Shown here: one piece after another, positions 32,368 to 43,205 of the stretch
How positions within the stretch are numbered: position 1 is the first letter of the stretch
How the letters are laid out: every line of letters starts with the position of its first letter
Source: Monodelphis domestica
Lineage: Eukaryota; Chordata; Mammalia; Didelphimorphia; Didelphidae
Assembly (NCBI RefSeq): GCF_027887165.1
Contig: NC_077228.1
Coordinates: 380,258,492 to 380,322,491 of the forward strand
DNA: 64,000 bases
Direction of reading: 5' to 3'
The notes under the pieces: model-generated
Seen by the model: the letters and a program-made list of their open reading frames with translations, nothing else
Databases searched by the model: none
What the model was told of the DNA's origin: nothing
Made by a program: the position numbers and the translations under genes

Positions 32368-32611
32368 TTTAAACAATGCTCTAATAACTAATGGGTGGCT
32401 TAATCAGGTAAGTAATAAAATGTATTCAGACCTTAGTTTGGGGAATTTCTCTGTGTTTTTCCTGTTGCTTTCCCATCAGGTCATGGCTTCAACAACAACA
32501 AAATAATTTCTCTGCATTTCTCAGAGCCAGGGGGTCACATTAGTACTTGATGAACATGGGCATGGATTTTCTTTTCTCCCTCTGAGATGGAAACCAAAAA
32601 TATTAATAGCT

Positions 32612-32962
32612 TGCATTTTTAAAGGTGCATTTTTTTACTGTTTTCTTCAGAATCACCCTGGGAGATAGGTAAGGAGAGTATCATTATCACGATCATCATT
32701 ATTCCTATTTTATAGATGAGAAAATTGATGTTTAGAGAGGTATTTTGTCCATGTTTTCACAACTGATAAATACTAGTGTGAGGCATGTATGACCCAGTGG
32801 AATTGCTTGTCAGCTCTGGGAGAGGCAAGAGAAGGGGGAGGAAGAGAAAATGAATCATGTAGCCATGGAAAAATCTTTTGAAGAAAAATATTAGTGTGAG
32901 AATTCGAATGCATGCCTCCTGACTCTAAGTCCAACATTCTCTCTCTGCCATACCATACTTTC
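32612..32962 (+). mobile_element. MIR CORE-SINE split by a short L1 insertion
   Basis: 'tcctattttatagatgagaa' and 'agagaggtattttgtccatg' lie before the L1 piece. 'aattcgaatgcatgcctcct' and 'ctctaagtccaacattctct' follow at 32901. Confidence 0.75.
32783..32885 (+). mobile_element. 103-base L1 3' end insertion with 15-bp target duplication
   Basis: Contains 'gtatgacccagtggaattgc', 'gagaagggggaggaagagaa' and 'atgaatcatgtagccatgga', as in the 17540 L1 insertion. Flanks AAATACTAGTGTGAG (32768-32782) and AAATATTAGTGTGAG (32886-32900) differ at one base. Confidence 0.85.
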
Positions 32963-34964
32963 CCATTTGGTTACAGAACAGGAATAATATAGCTATTTGG
33001 TCAGGGTAGGAGGCTGATTAAGAAGTGTGGAAACCAACCCAGAATAATTCAGAGACAAACTAACTGACCACAATACAAAGGGACTGAGAGGGGGAGGAAG
33101 GAGACAAAGCATTGTCCACAGGCATAGGCAGACATGGCTAACAGTCTTTTCTGCCACCTATTCTATCAGGTCAGTGGAACAGGACTGATAATAAGCCAAA
33201 GTGGGAGCAGCAGTGGCTTGGCACTCAGATTATTTCCCACCCCAACACCTGCCACTAGAGCATAGGAGGCACTAAGCAGGGAAGCAGAAAGGACTAAGGG
33301 GTTGTAGTGTTTGGATACGGGTAAAATAGCAGAGACCCTGGGGTGGCAGCACGGGTGGCAGCCAAGTAACGGCTGTCATGCCAGATGGAATAGCACTGCA
33401 TGCCACCCTTTGCCATACACGAAGCCAATTTTAAGGAATTAAGGAGGCAAGATATTTCCCAAATGGGAATATGGTTGCCAAGGAAGATAGTATCATTATC
33501 CTTGTCTCTCAAGACAAGAAAGGTAAAACATAGATTCTTGCCTTCTGGTTTTTATGAAGGCTTCAAGGAGATAGAAATATCCACTATAATTCCTTAACAA
33601 TGAAGACAGATCTCTAATTCCATTAAAGAAAGAAATCTGTGGGAATAGTCTTCCTCCATTCAGCACATCTATTTATTTCCATAATGCAAAAAAAAAGGTT
33701 GTCCATAGTTCTATTTTCCTTCACAATCCAGGCACCTTTGCTGTTTTTCTTTCCCATCCTTTATTTTTCTCTAGCCCAATCTTTCTGTTTCTGAGCTTTC
33801 TCTATATAGAATGGGTTCCTGATTACCATGTAGTCAATTTCCCTGTCCACCCACATTCTCCTAAGCATAGAAATGGATCCCTCCAAAAAGAAGACCACAG
33901 CTGGGGGGCTGCATGCGTGCCACTTTCAATGCTGACGCTGTTAAAAAGATTTCACTGCACATTAATACAGCAGAAAAAGAAAATCCAGAAAGGATTCTTT
34001 CTAAGCAGTAAACATCTCCTATTCAGACAGAGAGAAACAGGTGGGTTGGAAAATGAAGACCTTTTCCATATTTGGCCCTAATAAATGCCCTTCTTGCAGG
34101 CAGCTCGATTGTTCACAATTGGCAGCAAAAGCTAAAAAAGAGGCTGTCGTCAAAAGATCTGTTGATGGCTTCTCTTCTCAAGGGTCCATAAATAGATTGG
34201 AATAATCCACAGGGGACCATTGCCTCGGCTTGTGGACTGGTAGCGGTAATTAACAGAATCCAAACTCAATATAATCTTGTACTTAAAGACTGTCATCATT
34301 TCTTCTTAAAATTGTGAGTATGTCTTCCTTGGCATCCTTAGCTCAGAGGATATATTTAAATTGCCTTATTTCAGCTCTCTGTGCATCAGGAAAGATGCTG
34401 CTTAGTGAGCCAGAAAGGAAAAGAACTCTTCTTGAGTATGTAATCTCACTTTAAACCTGGCAAAGCAGATAGCAGTGACTATGAAAATTGTATCCTGGAT
34501 TTCTAGATTCATTCTCCTCCTGGTGACGGCATGTAATGCATGGTAGTTGTGGCAATAAGCTATTCAGTTTTCACATAATACAAGAAAGAATAGGCTTAAA
34601 TCTTTACTGGATGAACTTAAATTAGACATTAGGAAGAATGATTAAACTGTAGGGATTGTGAGATACTTAAGATATAACCAGGGAGATTATAGATCCTTCT
34701 TTTCTGAGCTTTTTATTTTTTATTTTTTCAAGAAAAGGGTAAATAGCTACCTTTCAGAAATGGCCCATGCACATTCTATTCCATGTAGAAAAAGAAACTA
34801 GCTGATCACATAAATACTGTCTTGGCAAACATGGATTTTTTAAAACTTCCCTTTAAAGACTGTCTTATGTGGAAGATAATGATGATTATTATAAACTTCA
34901 TATTCATATATGAATTTAAAATATACAAATAGCTTTCCTTACCATACATTTGTGAAACAGATGA
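32963..34964. other. 2-kb unassigned segment, candidate regulatory DNA
   Basis: The longest stretch without a recognised transposable element. At 33900-34560 it has mixed-complexity sequence, with homeodomain-type 'cggtaattaac' at 34245-34255 and paired 'gattgttcacaattggcagc'. Short frames at 33294-33597 have no recognisable domain. Function is inference only. Confidence 0.35.
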
Positions 34965-35095
34965 TACAAGAATTATTACTCTCATTTTTAAGATGAGAAA
35001 ATTGAGATAGATCTATTTGGTGAAATTTCAAGAACACAAAGCTTAGTTCAAAACTAAGCTTTTCTAGTGTCTAAGTCCAGTTTTCTTTTGGCTCT
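34965..35095 (+). mobile_element. MIR fragment
   Basis: 'attattactctcatttttaa', 'gatgagaaaattgagataga' and 'tgtctaagtccagttttc'. Confidence 0.55.
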
Positions 35096-35387
35096 TTGAG
35101 TCTGGGCATAGCATCCAACTTCATTCACAAAGGCAGGAAGATTCAGCCAACACCCTACAGTGACTTTCTCTCATCCTGAGGAGGAAGTGAGTTCTGTCCA
35201 TGTTAGTTCGTGACTAAAGTCATCAAGCTTCCAAGTCTCTCTAGACCATGCATGTAAAAACATTTTTTTCCTGTTCAGTCCATTTACCAACCACAAAGAC
35301 CCCTATTTAAATAAACCCTCTGTCATACCTAAAAATATGTGTGTGTCATTTTAAAACCCTTTTAAAATCAGTCAATGAAAAATGGGA

Positions 35388-35800
35388 AGAGTTAATGTTG
35401 GAGGGGCTGAGGAAAGATGGGCAAACTAAAATACTAATGATAAAGTTATTCATTGATACAACCATCTGGAAAGCAGTTTGAAATTATACCAAAAAATAGT
35501 TGACTAATATGTCCAACACTTTTCATTCTGGACATTCTACTTCTAGGCATATGTCCGAAGGAAATTAAAGTCAGGACTAGATTCTATATATCCCAAAATT
35601 CAGATTAATATTCTGTTATAGCAAAGGTTTAGACACAGAGTAGATACAAATTGATTGAAGGATGTTTTAAAATATGTGGCACATCATAAGATATGAATAT
35701 GAATAATTCAGAGAAGTAGGATAAGATGTGAAAAAATATGTAAATAAACACTACAATGATATAAATCAGGAACAACAGTAAAAAAAGTTTGAATGCTGTG
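35388..35800 (+). mobile_element. L1 ORF2 3' remnant, highly diverged
   Basis: Follows the order of the L1 at 27.28-27.65 kb: 'agttaatgttggaggggctg', 'caaccatctggaaagcagtt', 'cattctacttctaggcatat', 'aagatatgaatatgaataat' and 'tcagagaagtaggataagat'. No open frame remains. Confidence 0.65.
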
Positions 35801-35980
35801 TAATTTTTAATTAAATTTTACTTTTGATTACATATAAAAACAATTTTTGACAACTGTTTTCTGACATTTTGCAATTCAGGTTCTCTCCCTCCCTCCTTCT
35901 CTATCCCACCCCCCAGGTGATAAAAGAATCTGATGAAAGCTATACCAGTAATGCTTTGTAATTATAACAATCAAATTTGA
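35801..35980 (-). mobile_element. L1 3' UTR fragment, reverse
   Basis: 'tttaattaaattttactttt', 'catataaaaacaatttttga' and 'ttctctccctccctccttct' complement the L1 3' UTR. It lies head to head with the L1 piece before it. Confidence 0.55.
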
Positions 35981-36319
35981 CTCCAGAAAAGAAATAAGGA
36001 AAAAATGCAATTCCCCTATCCTTTTTTCCCCCCCAGAGGCAGGGATTATATGAGGAATATTGAACATCTTCTCAAACTTAGTAAATGTATGGTTAGTTTT
36101 ATCAAATTGGTTTTTATTTTAATCTCTCTTTTTTGTTGTTCCTTGTTATCAGAGATGTTCATTGGGTAGAGGAGAGGTATAATGACCAAAAATTAAGATG
36201 ATGTAAAAACAAAAAAAAATATTGATTTTTTAAAGAAAGAAAAAACCAGTCAGTAACAAGTATATTATGTGATCTTTTCTAAAGAAAGTTTGAAATAAGT
36301 CTCTAAATTAAATGAGAAA

Positions 36320-37387
36320 TTAATAGATCTTCCCAATAAACACATCATAGAAATAAAGCAGATGTTTTCTACAATTGTTACTACTCTGTAATGCACAGAT
36401 AATTGGAAATTTTAGTTGTCTTAAGAGCCAATTGTTATTATAAAGTAAAAAATAAATAAAGCTGCCATTTGATTCGCTTGAATGACTGTGAACAAGGTTG
36501 TTCATATTCTCAATTTTTAAATTGTAAAATGGGGCCGATAATACTAACACTGGCCATTTCACCTGATAGTACTTATAATAGGCACATGTAAAAAGAACAT
36601 AAAGATAATTGTATCTTATGCATACAAATCCATTGTAGATGATGAAGATGTAAGGAAATTCTATTAAGAACTTGATATTCTAACCAAGACAACAAGTAGG
36701 ATTAAAGTTTGTGAGAAAAATAATAGTTGAATGTGGAGATTTGTAAATTATAAATAGAGGTAATAAGTGAAGTCACAGGATTAAATGAGATGGCCAAGAT
36801 AGAGATTATAAAAATAGGATAGCAAAAGGCTGGAGCTACCCATACTTGGGGTTGGAAAGAGAAAGATAAACCAGTGAAGAAGACAGAAAAAGACTGGACT
36901 AGTAGGTTAGAAGTAGTATTGAGGAGTGGTATGGAAAATGAGGTAATAATTATCTTCCTTCCCCTCAACCTCACACTTATAGGCATTTCTTATTTACCAT
37001 TATTGCTAAACCCTAGGGTCATTGTCTTCTTTCTGGAAAAGCAGATACTAGGAAACTCAAGAGTTTCCCAATCAAATATTAACATTTTATAAGAACTTTA
37101 CATTACAATCCCCTGCATACTTATTTCCCTCTACAGGGGACTAGCACATATCTCCTGCCTCACCCTATACATCTAGCAAAAAAAAAAAATGACTCTGATG
37201 GGCCATTCAGACATCCTTTCTTCTGAAACTCACTACTGTATTCAACATCTATTTTGCACATTCTCAAGAATTCTATCCCTGACTCTGTTTCTCTGTCTCT
37301 ATTTCTTTATCTCTGTTTCTATAGGTCAGCCTGTCTTTCTGCCACCCTGCTTGTCTGTCTGACTTCTAATTTCAGCTATCAACTGAA
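36320..37387. other. Unassigned AT-rich sequence
   Basis: No gene recognised. Bases 36700-36930 resemble an unnamed dispersed family also glimpsed at 46300-46440. The overlapping 94- and 72-codon frames have no domain. Confidence 0.35.
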
Positions 37388-37925
37388 ATTTCTTTCAGCA
37401 AAGTTCGCCAAAATCTTTTAATTGATGAATCTAATGTCTTTTTCTCAGCCTTCATCCTTCTTGAACTCTCCACAATATTCAACGCGATTGACCACCTTCT
37501 CCTCCTGAATATCCTTTTCCTTCTGCATTTTTGTGGCACTATTATTTCTTGGTTCTCTTCCTACTTCTCTGCTCTGCTCATCCTCCATCTCTTTGGTGGG
37601 ATCATTATCCATGTTCCACTGTTGACTGAGAACACGACCTGTCATTAGCTTTCTCCTTTTCTCTCTTTTCATTTCTTTGAGGAAATGTTCAGCTTCCTTG
37701 GGTTCAACAATCCTCTCTAAGCAAATCACATATGCAGCCTTGGTCTTTCTCTTGAGACTCTATTACATCAAAAGCTGCCCATTAGACACTTCCAGTTTCA
37801 CATCATGTCAAACTCTACATGTCTAAAAGGAAACTCATTACCTTTCCCCAAAATCCACCACTTTTCTGGATTTCTCTATTCCTGTCAAGAGAACACCTTC
37901 AGTCACCCAAATTCACCTGACTTTG
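37388..37925 (+). mobile_element. L2 LINE, reverse-transcriptase region
   Basis: One frame near 37462-37515 reads LELSTIFNAIDHLLLLN, a decayed form of RT motif A, whose aspartate is here asparagine (FNAIDH). 3' of it are L2-type segments, 'tgtcaaactctacatgtcta' and 'ctcattacctttccccaaaa'. Many stops. The 94-codon minus-strand frame is incidental. Confidence 0.65.
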
Positions 37926-37934
37926 AAGGAACCA

Positions 37935-38025
37935 ATACATTATGGTTAAAAGTGTTCAATTGGGAGGCAGAGAACCTCACTTTTAAAATCAGAGGACCTG
38001 GGATCAAATCCATTTCACCTCTTTT
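37935..38025 (+). mobile_element. THER/MIR 5' fragment
   Basis: 'ggttaaaagtgttcaattgg' and 'agaggacctgggatcaaatc'. Confidence 0.5.
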
Positions 38026-38299
38026 AGGATGATGGAGACCAGGCATGTGTGTAGGCTAAAGAACTCAAGCCAATAGAGTAAGAGAGATTGAAGATGACAA
38101 GGAGAAGAGAATTCGATCAGTGGAGCAAGGTCTTAAAGGTGTCAGAAACCTCAGTTATCTTATCAGTATCATAGCCTCATAGATCACAAAATTTTTAAGG
38201 TTCATTTCATCTTAAAGCATGTGATGCTAGATGCTTCAATCACCCTGATTCCCCATACCTAATCAGCGTTCAACCTTTCAATGTTACTTACTCAAAATC

Positions 38300-38915
38300 T
38301 TTCATACTCATCTCTTCCCATTTTCTCAGCCTCCTGATCCATTTCCCTGACTTTCAATGTCTTCCCATTCTGAAACAACTTCCATTTAGTTTACAAGTTG
38401 CTTGTCATTCTCTTCTTTAGGAAGCTCAGTGATTCTTTCTTACCTCTGAGATAAAATACAGATTCTATCATTTGGTATTTAAAGGTTTTCACTATCTTGG
38501 TCCATCCTAACTTACAGGATAATTTCACACTTCAGATTCCAAATTTGTTGCCCAACTGAATCTCTTTGTAAACAAGGCATTCTAACTTACTTCTCCCTTT
38601 TTGCTTTGGCATGGCCTCTCTTTTCTTCAAGTAGGAGAAGCATTTCCTCCTTTCACCATGCCTTCTTAGAATCCATGACCTTTTTTCAAGACTTCTCTGA
38701 AGTGCCACCTGGAACATGTTACCCTTCCCAGTCCCTCTAATTTCCCTTCTCTTCCTCAAAATCCTGTGCAATGACTACATAGTCTGTCTACATGCTGTCT
38801 GTGTTTTCTAATGACTTATCAAAGTATAAGTTGCTTCCCCTCAATAGCATACAAACTCCTTCAGGGCAGGGGATATTTTGTTTTATCTGGGAATCCCCAA
38901 TCTAAGTTAGTTGAT
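38300..38915 (+). mobile_element. L2 LINE, 3' part
   Basis: 'cttacctctgagataaaata', 'tttaaaggttttcactatct', 'gaagtgccacctggaacatg', 'catacaaactccttcagggc' and 'aggggatattttgttttat', in L2 order down to the terminus. Confidence 0.8.
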
Positions 38916-38924
38916 ATTGTTCAT

Positions 38925-39250
38925 TCATTTGTTTTCGACTCTTCATAACCCCATAGACCATTTCATGAGGTCTTTGTCTCCTCCACTACCTCCTGAAATC
39001 TCAAGTTCCTGTTTGTTGCTTCGATGACATTATCTATCCACCTCATCCTCTGCCATCTTCTCCTTTTGCCTTCAGTCTTTCCCAATATCACTCATCCCTG
39101 TCAACTCTTGTCATTTCATTATGAGGCAAAGTATTTAAGCATCAGTTTCAGTATTTATCCTCCCAATGAATAGTCAGAGTTTATTTAAGTATTGACTGGT
39201 TTTGATCTCCTCACTATCCAAGGGACTCTCAAAATTCTTCTCCAGCCCCA
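38925..39250 (-). mobile_element. RTE (BovB-like) LINE 3' end
   Basis: Read on the minus strand it contains 'cttggatagtgaggagatca', 'gactgaaggcaaaaggagaa', 'gatggcagaggatgaggtgg' and the terminus 'ggggttatgaagagtcgaaa'. The last 30 bases correspond to the tail of the MAR1 SINEs in this window, as expected of the LINE partner that mobilised them. Confidence 0.78.
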
Positions 39251-39442
39251 TAATTGTGTCAAGCTCTCCTTATAGATATGTAGATATAGTTATAATATAA
39301 GCTTCTTCAATGAATGAATAAAGAATGGTAAAGTAAAGGAGAGAAAAAATGACTAGAACTAGTGATTTAGTTGATATAAGAAACTCTCTTTACCAATAAA
39401 TATCAGCAGGTACTTTCTCTATAACTTATAATGTTAGAAAAG

Positions 39443-39640
39443 CAGTTCTCAAATTTTTTCAACTCAGGACCCTTTTATATTCTTGAAAATTATTGATCCC
39501 TCCTCCTCCCATTAAACTTTTCTTTATGTGAGTTATATCCATCAATATTTGTCATTTTAGAAATTATAATATCATTATTATGAATAGTTCTGATGTCATG
39601 GACCCCTCGTTATCCCTGGTCCATACTTTAAGAACCACTA
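39443..39640 (+). mobile_element. hAT-Charlie-type MITE
   Basis: Left end CAGTTCTCAAATTTTTTC and right end CATACTTTAAGAACCACTAT are inverted repeats of the CAGTGGTTCTCAAA class. Inside are 'aggacccttttatattcttg', 'aaaattattgatccctcct' and 'tgtgagttatatccatcaat'. Target duplication not clear. Confidence 0.75.
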
Positions 39641-39649
39641 TCATAAGGA

Positions 39650-39772
39650 GTTGGCTAAAACAAAGAGGTTACATTTCTTGCTCAGGGTCACACGGTAATT
39701 ATATGTCAGAAGCAAGATTTGAACCCAAATCTTGTTGGCTTGAAAGACCAACATTATCAATTAGGCTAAAGG
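39650..39772 (+). mobile_element. MIR 3' half
   Basis: 'cttgctcagggtcacacggt' and 'agcaagatttgaacccaaat'. The sequence after it (39774-39840, 'ggttggcaaactaaagactt') may be another hAT fragment. Confidence 0.65.
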
Positions 39773-39949
39773 TTGGCAAACTAAAGACTTTAGGCCAAAT
39801 TTGATTATCCTTGCATTAGGTCATTTTGTCTCTCATTTTCCATGCAGCCAGTAATTTAATAAAGGGCTATAAAATGAATACTGAAATATCCAGAAGTAGC
39901 TAATCAGTGTGACCTTCTCTCATAGTCAGAGATTTGATAGTTATTAAGA

Positions 39950-40210
39950 AGGTAACTGCTAGTATAATCCAGAGGTAGGACTTGAACTAAGATCTTCCTG
40001 ACTCACTGGCTGGCTCTCTGCTTAACTACACCTTCTTGCCTCTGTTACAGGGAAGAGAGTATTGAATTTAGAATCACAAGTCCTAATGTTTCCCCTTACT
40101 ATGTGTGACCTAAGATAATTAACTTCCAAGGGACATTACTTATCTATAAAATGTGAGGCTTCAGTTACATGATATCTGAGATAGATTTAAAGCTCAGGAT
40201 TTTATCAGTA
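39950..40210 (+). mobile_element. MIR and THER fragments
   Basis: 'gaggtaggacttgaactaag' (MIR 3' part) is followed by 'gagagtattgaatttagaat', 'atctataaaatgtgaggctt' and 'cagttacatgatatctgaga' (THER). Confidence 0.6.
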
Positions 40211-40514
40211 TTTGACTATACAAAGACATATAGAATACATGTTAGGAACATTTTAATCAAAATGGTTAAACGTTAATGTTTTGTCCTTCAAAATGATTCT
40301 TTAGTTAGCTGAAAAATTCGCTTAGCCAGAGCACCTAATTCTCGAATATCTCCACAAGATAAAAGAGATGTTATGGGACTTTAGTGAATCTGAAGCTAAT
40401 CAAGATGTATTCAGTGATATCCAAGCCAAAGTGATGTTTGAGGTGCAAATAAGTCCTCATGATGGGAAATTCTTAGAGGATAGGAATTGTATATAGCCCA
40501 ATGGCCCCTTCCCA
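40211..40514. other. Unassigned sequence
   Basis: No repeat or gene recognised. Confidence 0.4.
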
Positions 40515-40850
40515 TTAGAATGCACAATCCTAAGGGGAGCTGGGTGGCTCAGTGAATTGAGATCAGGCCTAGAAATGGGTGGTCCTGGGTTCAAATTTGG
40601 CCTCAGACACTTCCTAGCTGTGTGACTGAGGGCAAGCCACCCCAATTGCCTAGCCCTTACAGCTCTTTGCCCTTAGAACTGATACTTGCCTCAATTCTAA
40701 GACAGAAGGTAAGGGTTAAAAAAAGAATGTACACTCCTTCAGGGCCAGGATTGTTTTTGCTTCACAGTTATAGTTCCCCAGTACTTAGCACAGTGCCAGG
40801 TATGTAGTAAATGCTTGATAAATACTCATTTAATGAGGGTCCTTAATAAA
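40515..40850 (+). mobile_element. L2 3' end split by SINE1
   Basis: The left stub is at 40515-40530. After the SINE come 'gaatgtacactccttcaggg', 'agttccccagtacttagcac' and 'atgtagtaaatgcttgataa'. Confidence 0.72.
40531..40726 (+). mobile_element. SINE1-like SINE with target duplication
   Basis: 'gctgggtggctcagtgaatt', 'gggttcaaatttggcctcag' and 'aattctaagacagaaggtaa', with an A-rich tail. Flanks AGAATGCACAATCCT and AGAATGTACACTCCT match at 13 of 15 bases. Confidence 0.93.
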
Positions 40851-40887
40851 TGCTTTTATATGATGATGGAGATGAAGACTGAAGGAT

Positions 40888-41280
40888 CATAGATTTAAGA
40901 CTGGATAGTACTTTAGAGACCATTTAGCCAAGTTTTCCCATTTACAGATGGGTTCAGCAAGGTAAAATTAATTGCCTACAGTCAAATCTGAGTAGTGACA
41001 GAACTATGATTCAGATCCAGGCCCTTTTTTAATTTTGTTTTTAAATTAAAAAAAAAAATGAATTGCTACTCTATGTTGGTTCCAAGGCAGACGAGAGGCA
41101 AAGGCTAGGCAATGGGGATTAAGTGACTTGCCCAGGGTCACACAGCTAGGAAGTGTCTGATATCAGATTTGAATCTAGACCTCCCATTTCTAGCCCTGGT
41201 TGTGATCCACCTTAGCTGCCTCTGATCCAGGGTCTTTGAGTCAAAATCCATTACTCTTTCCACTAGCCCAAACTGCCTCC
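40888..41280 (+). mobile_element. MIR CORE-SINE split by SINE1
   Basis: 'gatcatagatttaagactgg', 'catttagccaagttttccca' and 'gattcagatccaggcccttt', then after the SINE 'gatccagggtctttgagtca' and 'ccattactctttccactagc'. The repeated GATCCAGG segment is the target duplication. Confidence 0.75.
41035..41221 (-). mobile_element. SINE1-like SINE
   Basis: 'ttggttccaaggcagacgag', 'agtgacttgcccagggtcac', 'agctaggaagtgtctgatat' and end 'accttagctgcct'. Confidence 0.9.
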
Positions 41281-41361
41281 CACTGATGATGAAAACAGAA
41301 GCTATTATTTTCTGATAATGTTATATGCCCTTTTCCTTTCCTCCCTCAAAAACATGATACA

Positions 41362-41620
41362 TTTAAGAACAATAGCTACCATTTCTATAGTGCTTTAGGA
41401 TTTACAAAGGGCTTTACATGTTACCTCATTTGTACTTCACAACAATCCTGTGAAATGGGTGCTATCATTATCCCCACTTTATAGATGAAAAAACTGAGGC
41501 AGATAGAGTTTAAATGACTTGCCTGTAGCCAGTAGGTCTCTATGAGGCTAGATTTAAGCACTGGTCTTCCTGACACCAGGGTGAGTGCTCTATTTCCTGT
41601 ACTATCTCACTGCCTAATGT
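41362..41620 (+). mobile_element. MIR CORE-SINE, near full length
   Basis: 'aatagctaccatttctatag', 'caaagggctttacatgttac', 'aacaatcctgtgaaatgggt', 'tagatgaaaaaactgaggca' and 'tgctctatttcctgtactat'. Confidence 0.88.
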
Positions 41621-41691
41621 CTAATTCCTGCCTGAAGATTTCATTTCTGTTAATAGAAATAAATATAACATTTTCCAGAAGACTACTAACT

Positions 41692-41968
41692 AGCTGAGGC
41701 AGCTATGGCTCAGTGGTTAAGAACACTGAGCTTGGAGTCAGGAAAACCTGAGTTCAAATCTAGGCTCAGACACTTCTTAGCCATGTGATCTTGGGCAAAT
41801 GACTTAAAAGCCAGCTAGATGGACAAGTCATTTAACCTTTCTATATGCCTGCAAAAAGAATCCACTGAATTAATTGGGGAAAGAAACAGTTTCCTTACCA
41901 AGAAAACCCCATGAGGTACCATAGGCCATGGGGATCACAGAGAGTCAGGCATGACTGAACAAGTAACT
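41692..41968 (+). mobile_element. MAR1-like SINE with a small internal duplication
   Basis: 'cagctatggctcagtggtta', 'aacctgagttcaaatctagg', 'atcttgggcaaatgacttaa' and RTE-like end 'gagtcaggcatgactgaaca'. A second partial 'cagctagatggacaagtcat' repeats part of the element. Confidence 0.88.
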
Positions 41969-41969
41969 A

Positions 41970-42125
41970 GCAATGTGCATGGACAACTTGCAACCTCTCT
42001 AGGTTTCCTAATGAATAAAATAAGGATAATAACACATTTTTTTTCAGAGGATTGTTGTGAAGAGCCAAGGAGAATGCACATAATTTCCACCTTGTACACA
42101 CATAAGTGTTCAGATGATTTCATTC
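41970..42125 (+). mobile_element. THER/MIR fragment
   Basis: 'acctctctaggtttcctaat', 'aaataaggataataacacat' and 'gaggattgttgtgaagagcc'. Confidence 0.6.
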
Positions 42126-42659
42126 CAGTTAAAATTGTAATGCGGGTGGGTAGGTAGGTGGGGAGAACAAACGTCAAGCCAGAAAAATCCAAGCATTTAA
42201 AATGTTGAACTAAAAATCAAGTGTAATTGTTTTCACACATTGAAAATACATTTTCTCGAAAGCACACACAATCTTACCAGCTGCAAACCTGCTATGTGTT
42301 TAATTAAGCAGCGGTCTACACATGTGTTTATAATACATACCCCTGTGGTCTCTGCACAGAGTCCCCGGGGTACTTCGGAGGCCTTTTTCCTCACTGAACT
42401 GTATAAGTAAGGTCATGGGAAAGAGGGTACTTGTTAGCTTTCTCTCTTCCATGATTCCAAACTCGATCCTGCTGGCCACTGGCCTCTAAATGAGCTTATG
42501 TTCAACTGGTGACCACATCCACTGACCCGATCTTCCTCAAAAAATGAGCAAGACATTTCAAGATGACCCTCTTTCCCACAAGGCGTGCTGGCCACCAGGG
42601 TAGATCATGGAGGGAGTGAAGTAAAGGTGGAAAGGGCTTTGGATCCAGGATCCAAAGGT
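42126..42659. other. Unassigned sequence
   Basis: No transposable element recognised. It holds short palindromes (ACACATGTGT, CTCTGCACAGAG) and a GGTAGGTAGGTGGG run (42147-42161). No gene seen. Confidence 0.4.
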
Positions 42660-42998
42660 GGTTGTTATTTAGTTGTTTCAGTGGTGTCTCATTCTCCATA
42701 ACCGCATTTGGGATTATCTTGGCAAAGATACTGGAGTGGTTTGCAGTTGCCTTCTCCAGCTCATTTCTAAATTAATTTCTAGATTATATATAATAATTTT
42801 ACAGATTAATATTAATTATACAATTATATAAAATCAATACAATATTATAATATTAGAGATTAATCCTCAAAAAAGTATTAAGTGACTTATCCAGGGTCTT
42901 ACAATGAATGTGTGAGGCCACATTTGAACTCAGGAAAATAAGTCCTCTGAACTTCCAAGCCTGGCATTCCATCCCCTGGGCCACTCAGCAGCCCCTAG
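42660..42998 (-). mobile_element. MAR1-like SINE expanded by AT-rich sequence
   Basis: 'tatttagttgtttcagtggt', 'tggcaaagatactggagtgg' and 'ccttctccagctcatttcta' are followed by about 95 bases of TA/TTA repeat-like sequence (42770-42865). Then come 'aagtgacttatccagggtct' and the head 'gggccactcagcagcccc'. Confidence 0.85.
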
Positions 42999-43205
42999 GA
43001 GCCAAAGGACCTGGAATCAATTTCAACCTGTGGGACTTACAAGCCTTGATCAATTTCAACCTGTGCCACTTACAAGCCATGATCAGTTTCAACCTGTACT
43101 ACTTATAACCTGGGCCGCCACCTCCCTGGACCTCCGTTTTCTTATCTAAAGAGGGATGGGACTAGAGAGATGGTCTCTGAGTGCCCTTCAGCTCTAAATG
43201 TCATC
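42999..43205 (+). mobile_element. THER1-type SINE with a tandem triplication
   Basis: 'aggagccaaaggacctggaa' opens the element, and 'tccctggacctccgttttct' and 'cccttcagctctaaatgtca' close it. The segment at 43016-43114 is triplicated. Confidence 0.75.
43016..43114. repeat. 33-bp minisatellite, 3 copies
   Basis: Three head-to-tail units starting ATCA(A/G)TTTCAACCTGT at 43016, 43049 and 43082. Units 1 and 2 differ at only a few positions, unit 3 more. Confidence 0.93.

Noticed and set aside
43016-43114. CRISPR-like direct repeats
   Set aside because: Units are contiguous without spacers in a vertebrate SINE; it is a minisatellite.
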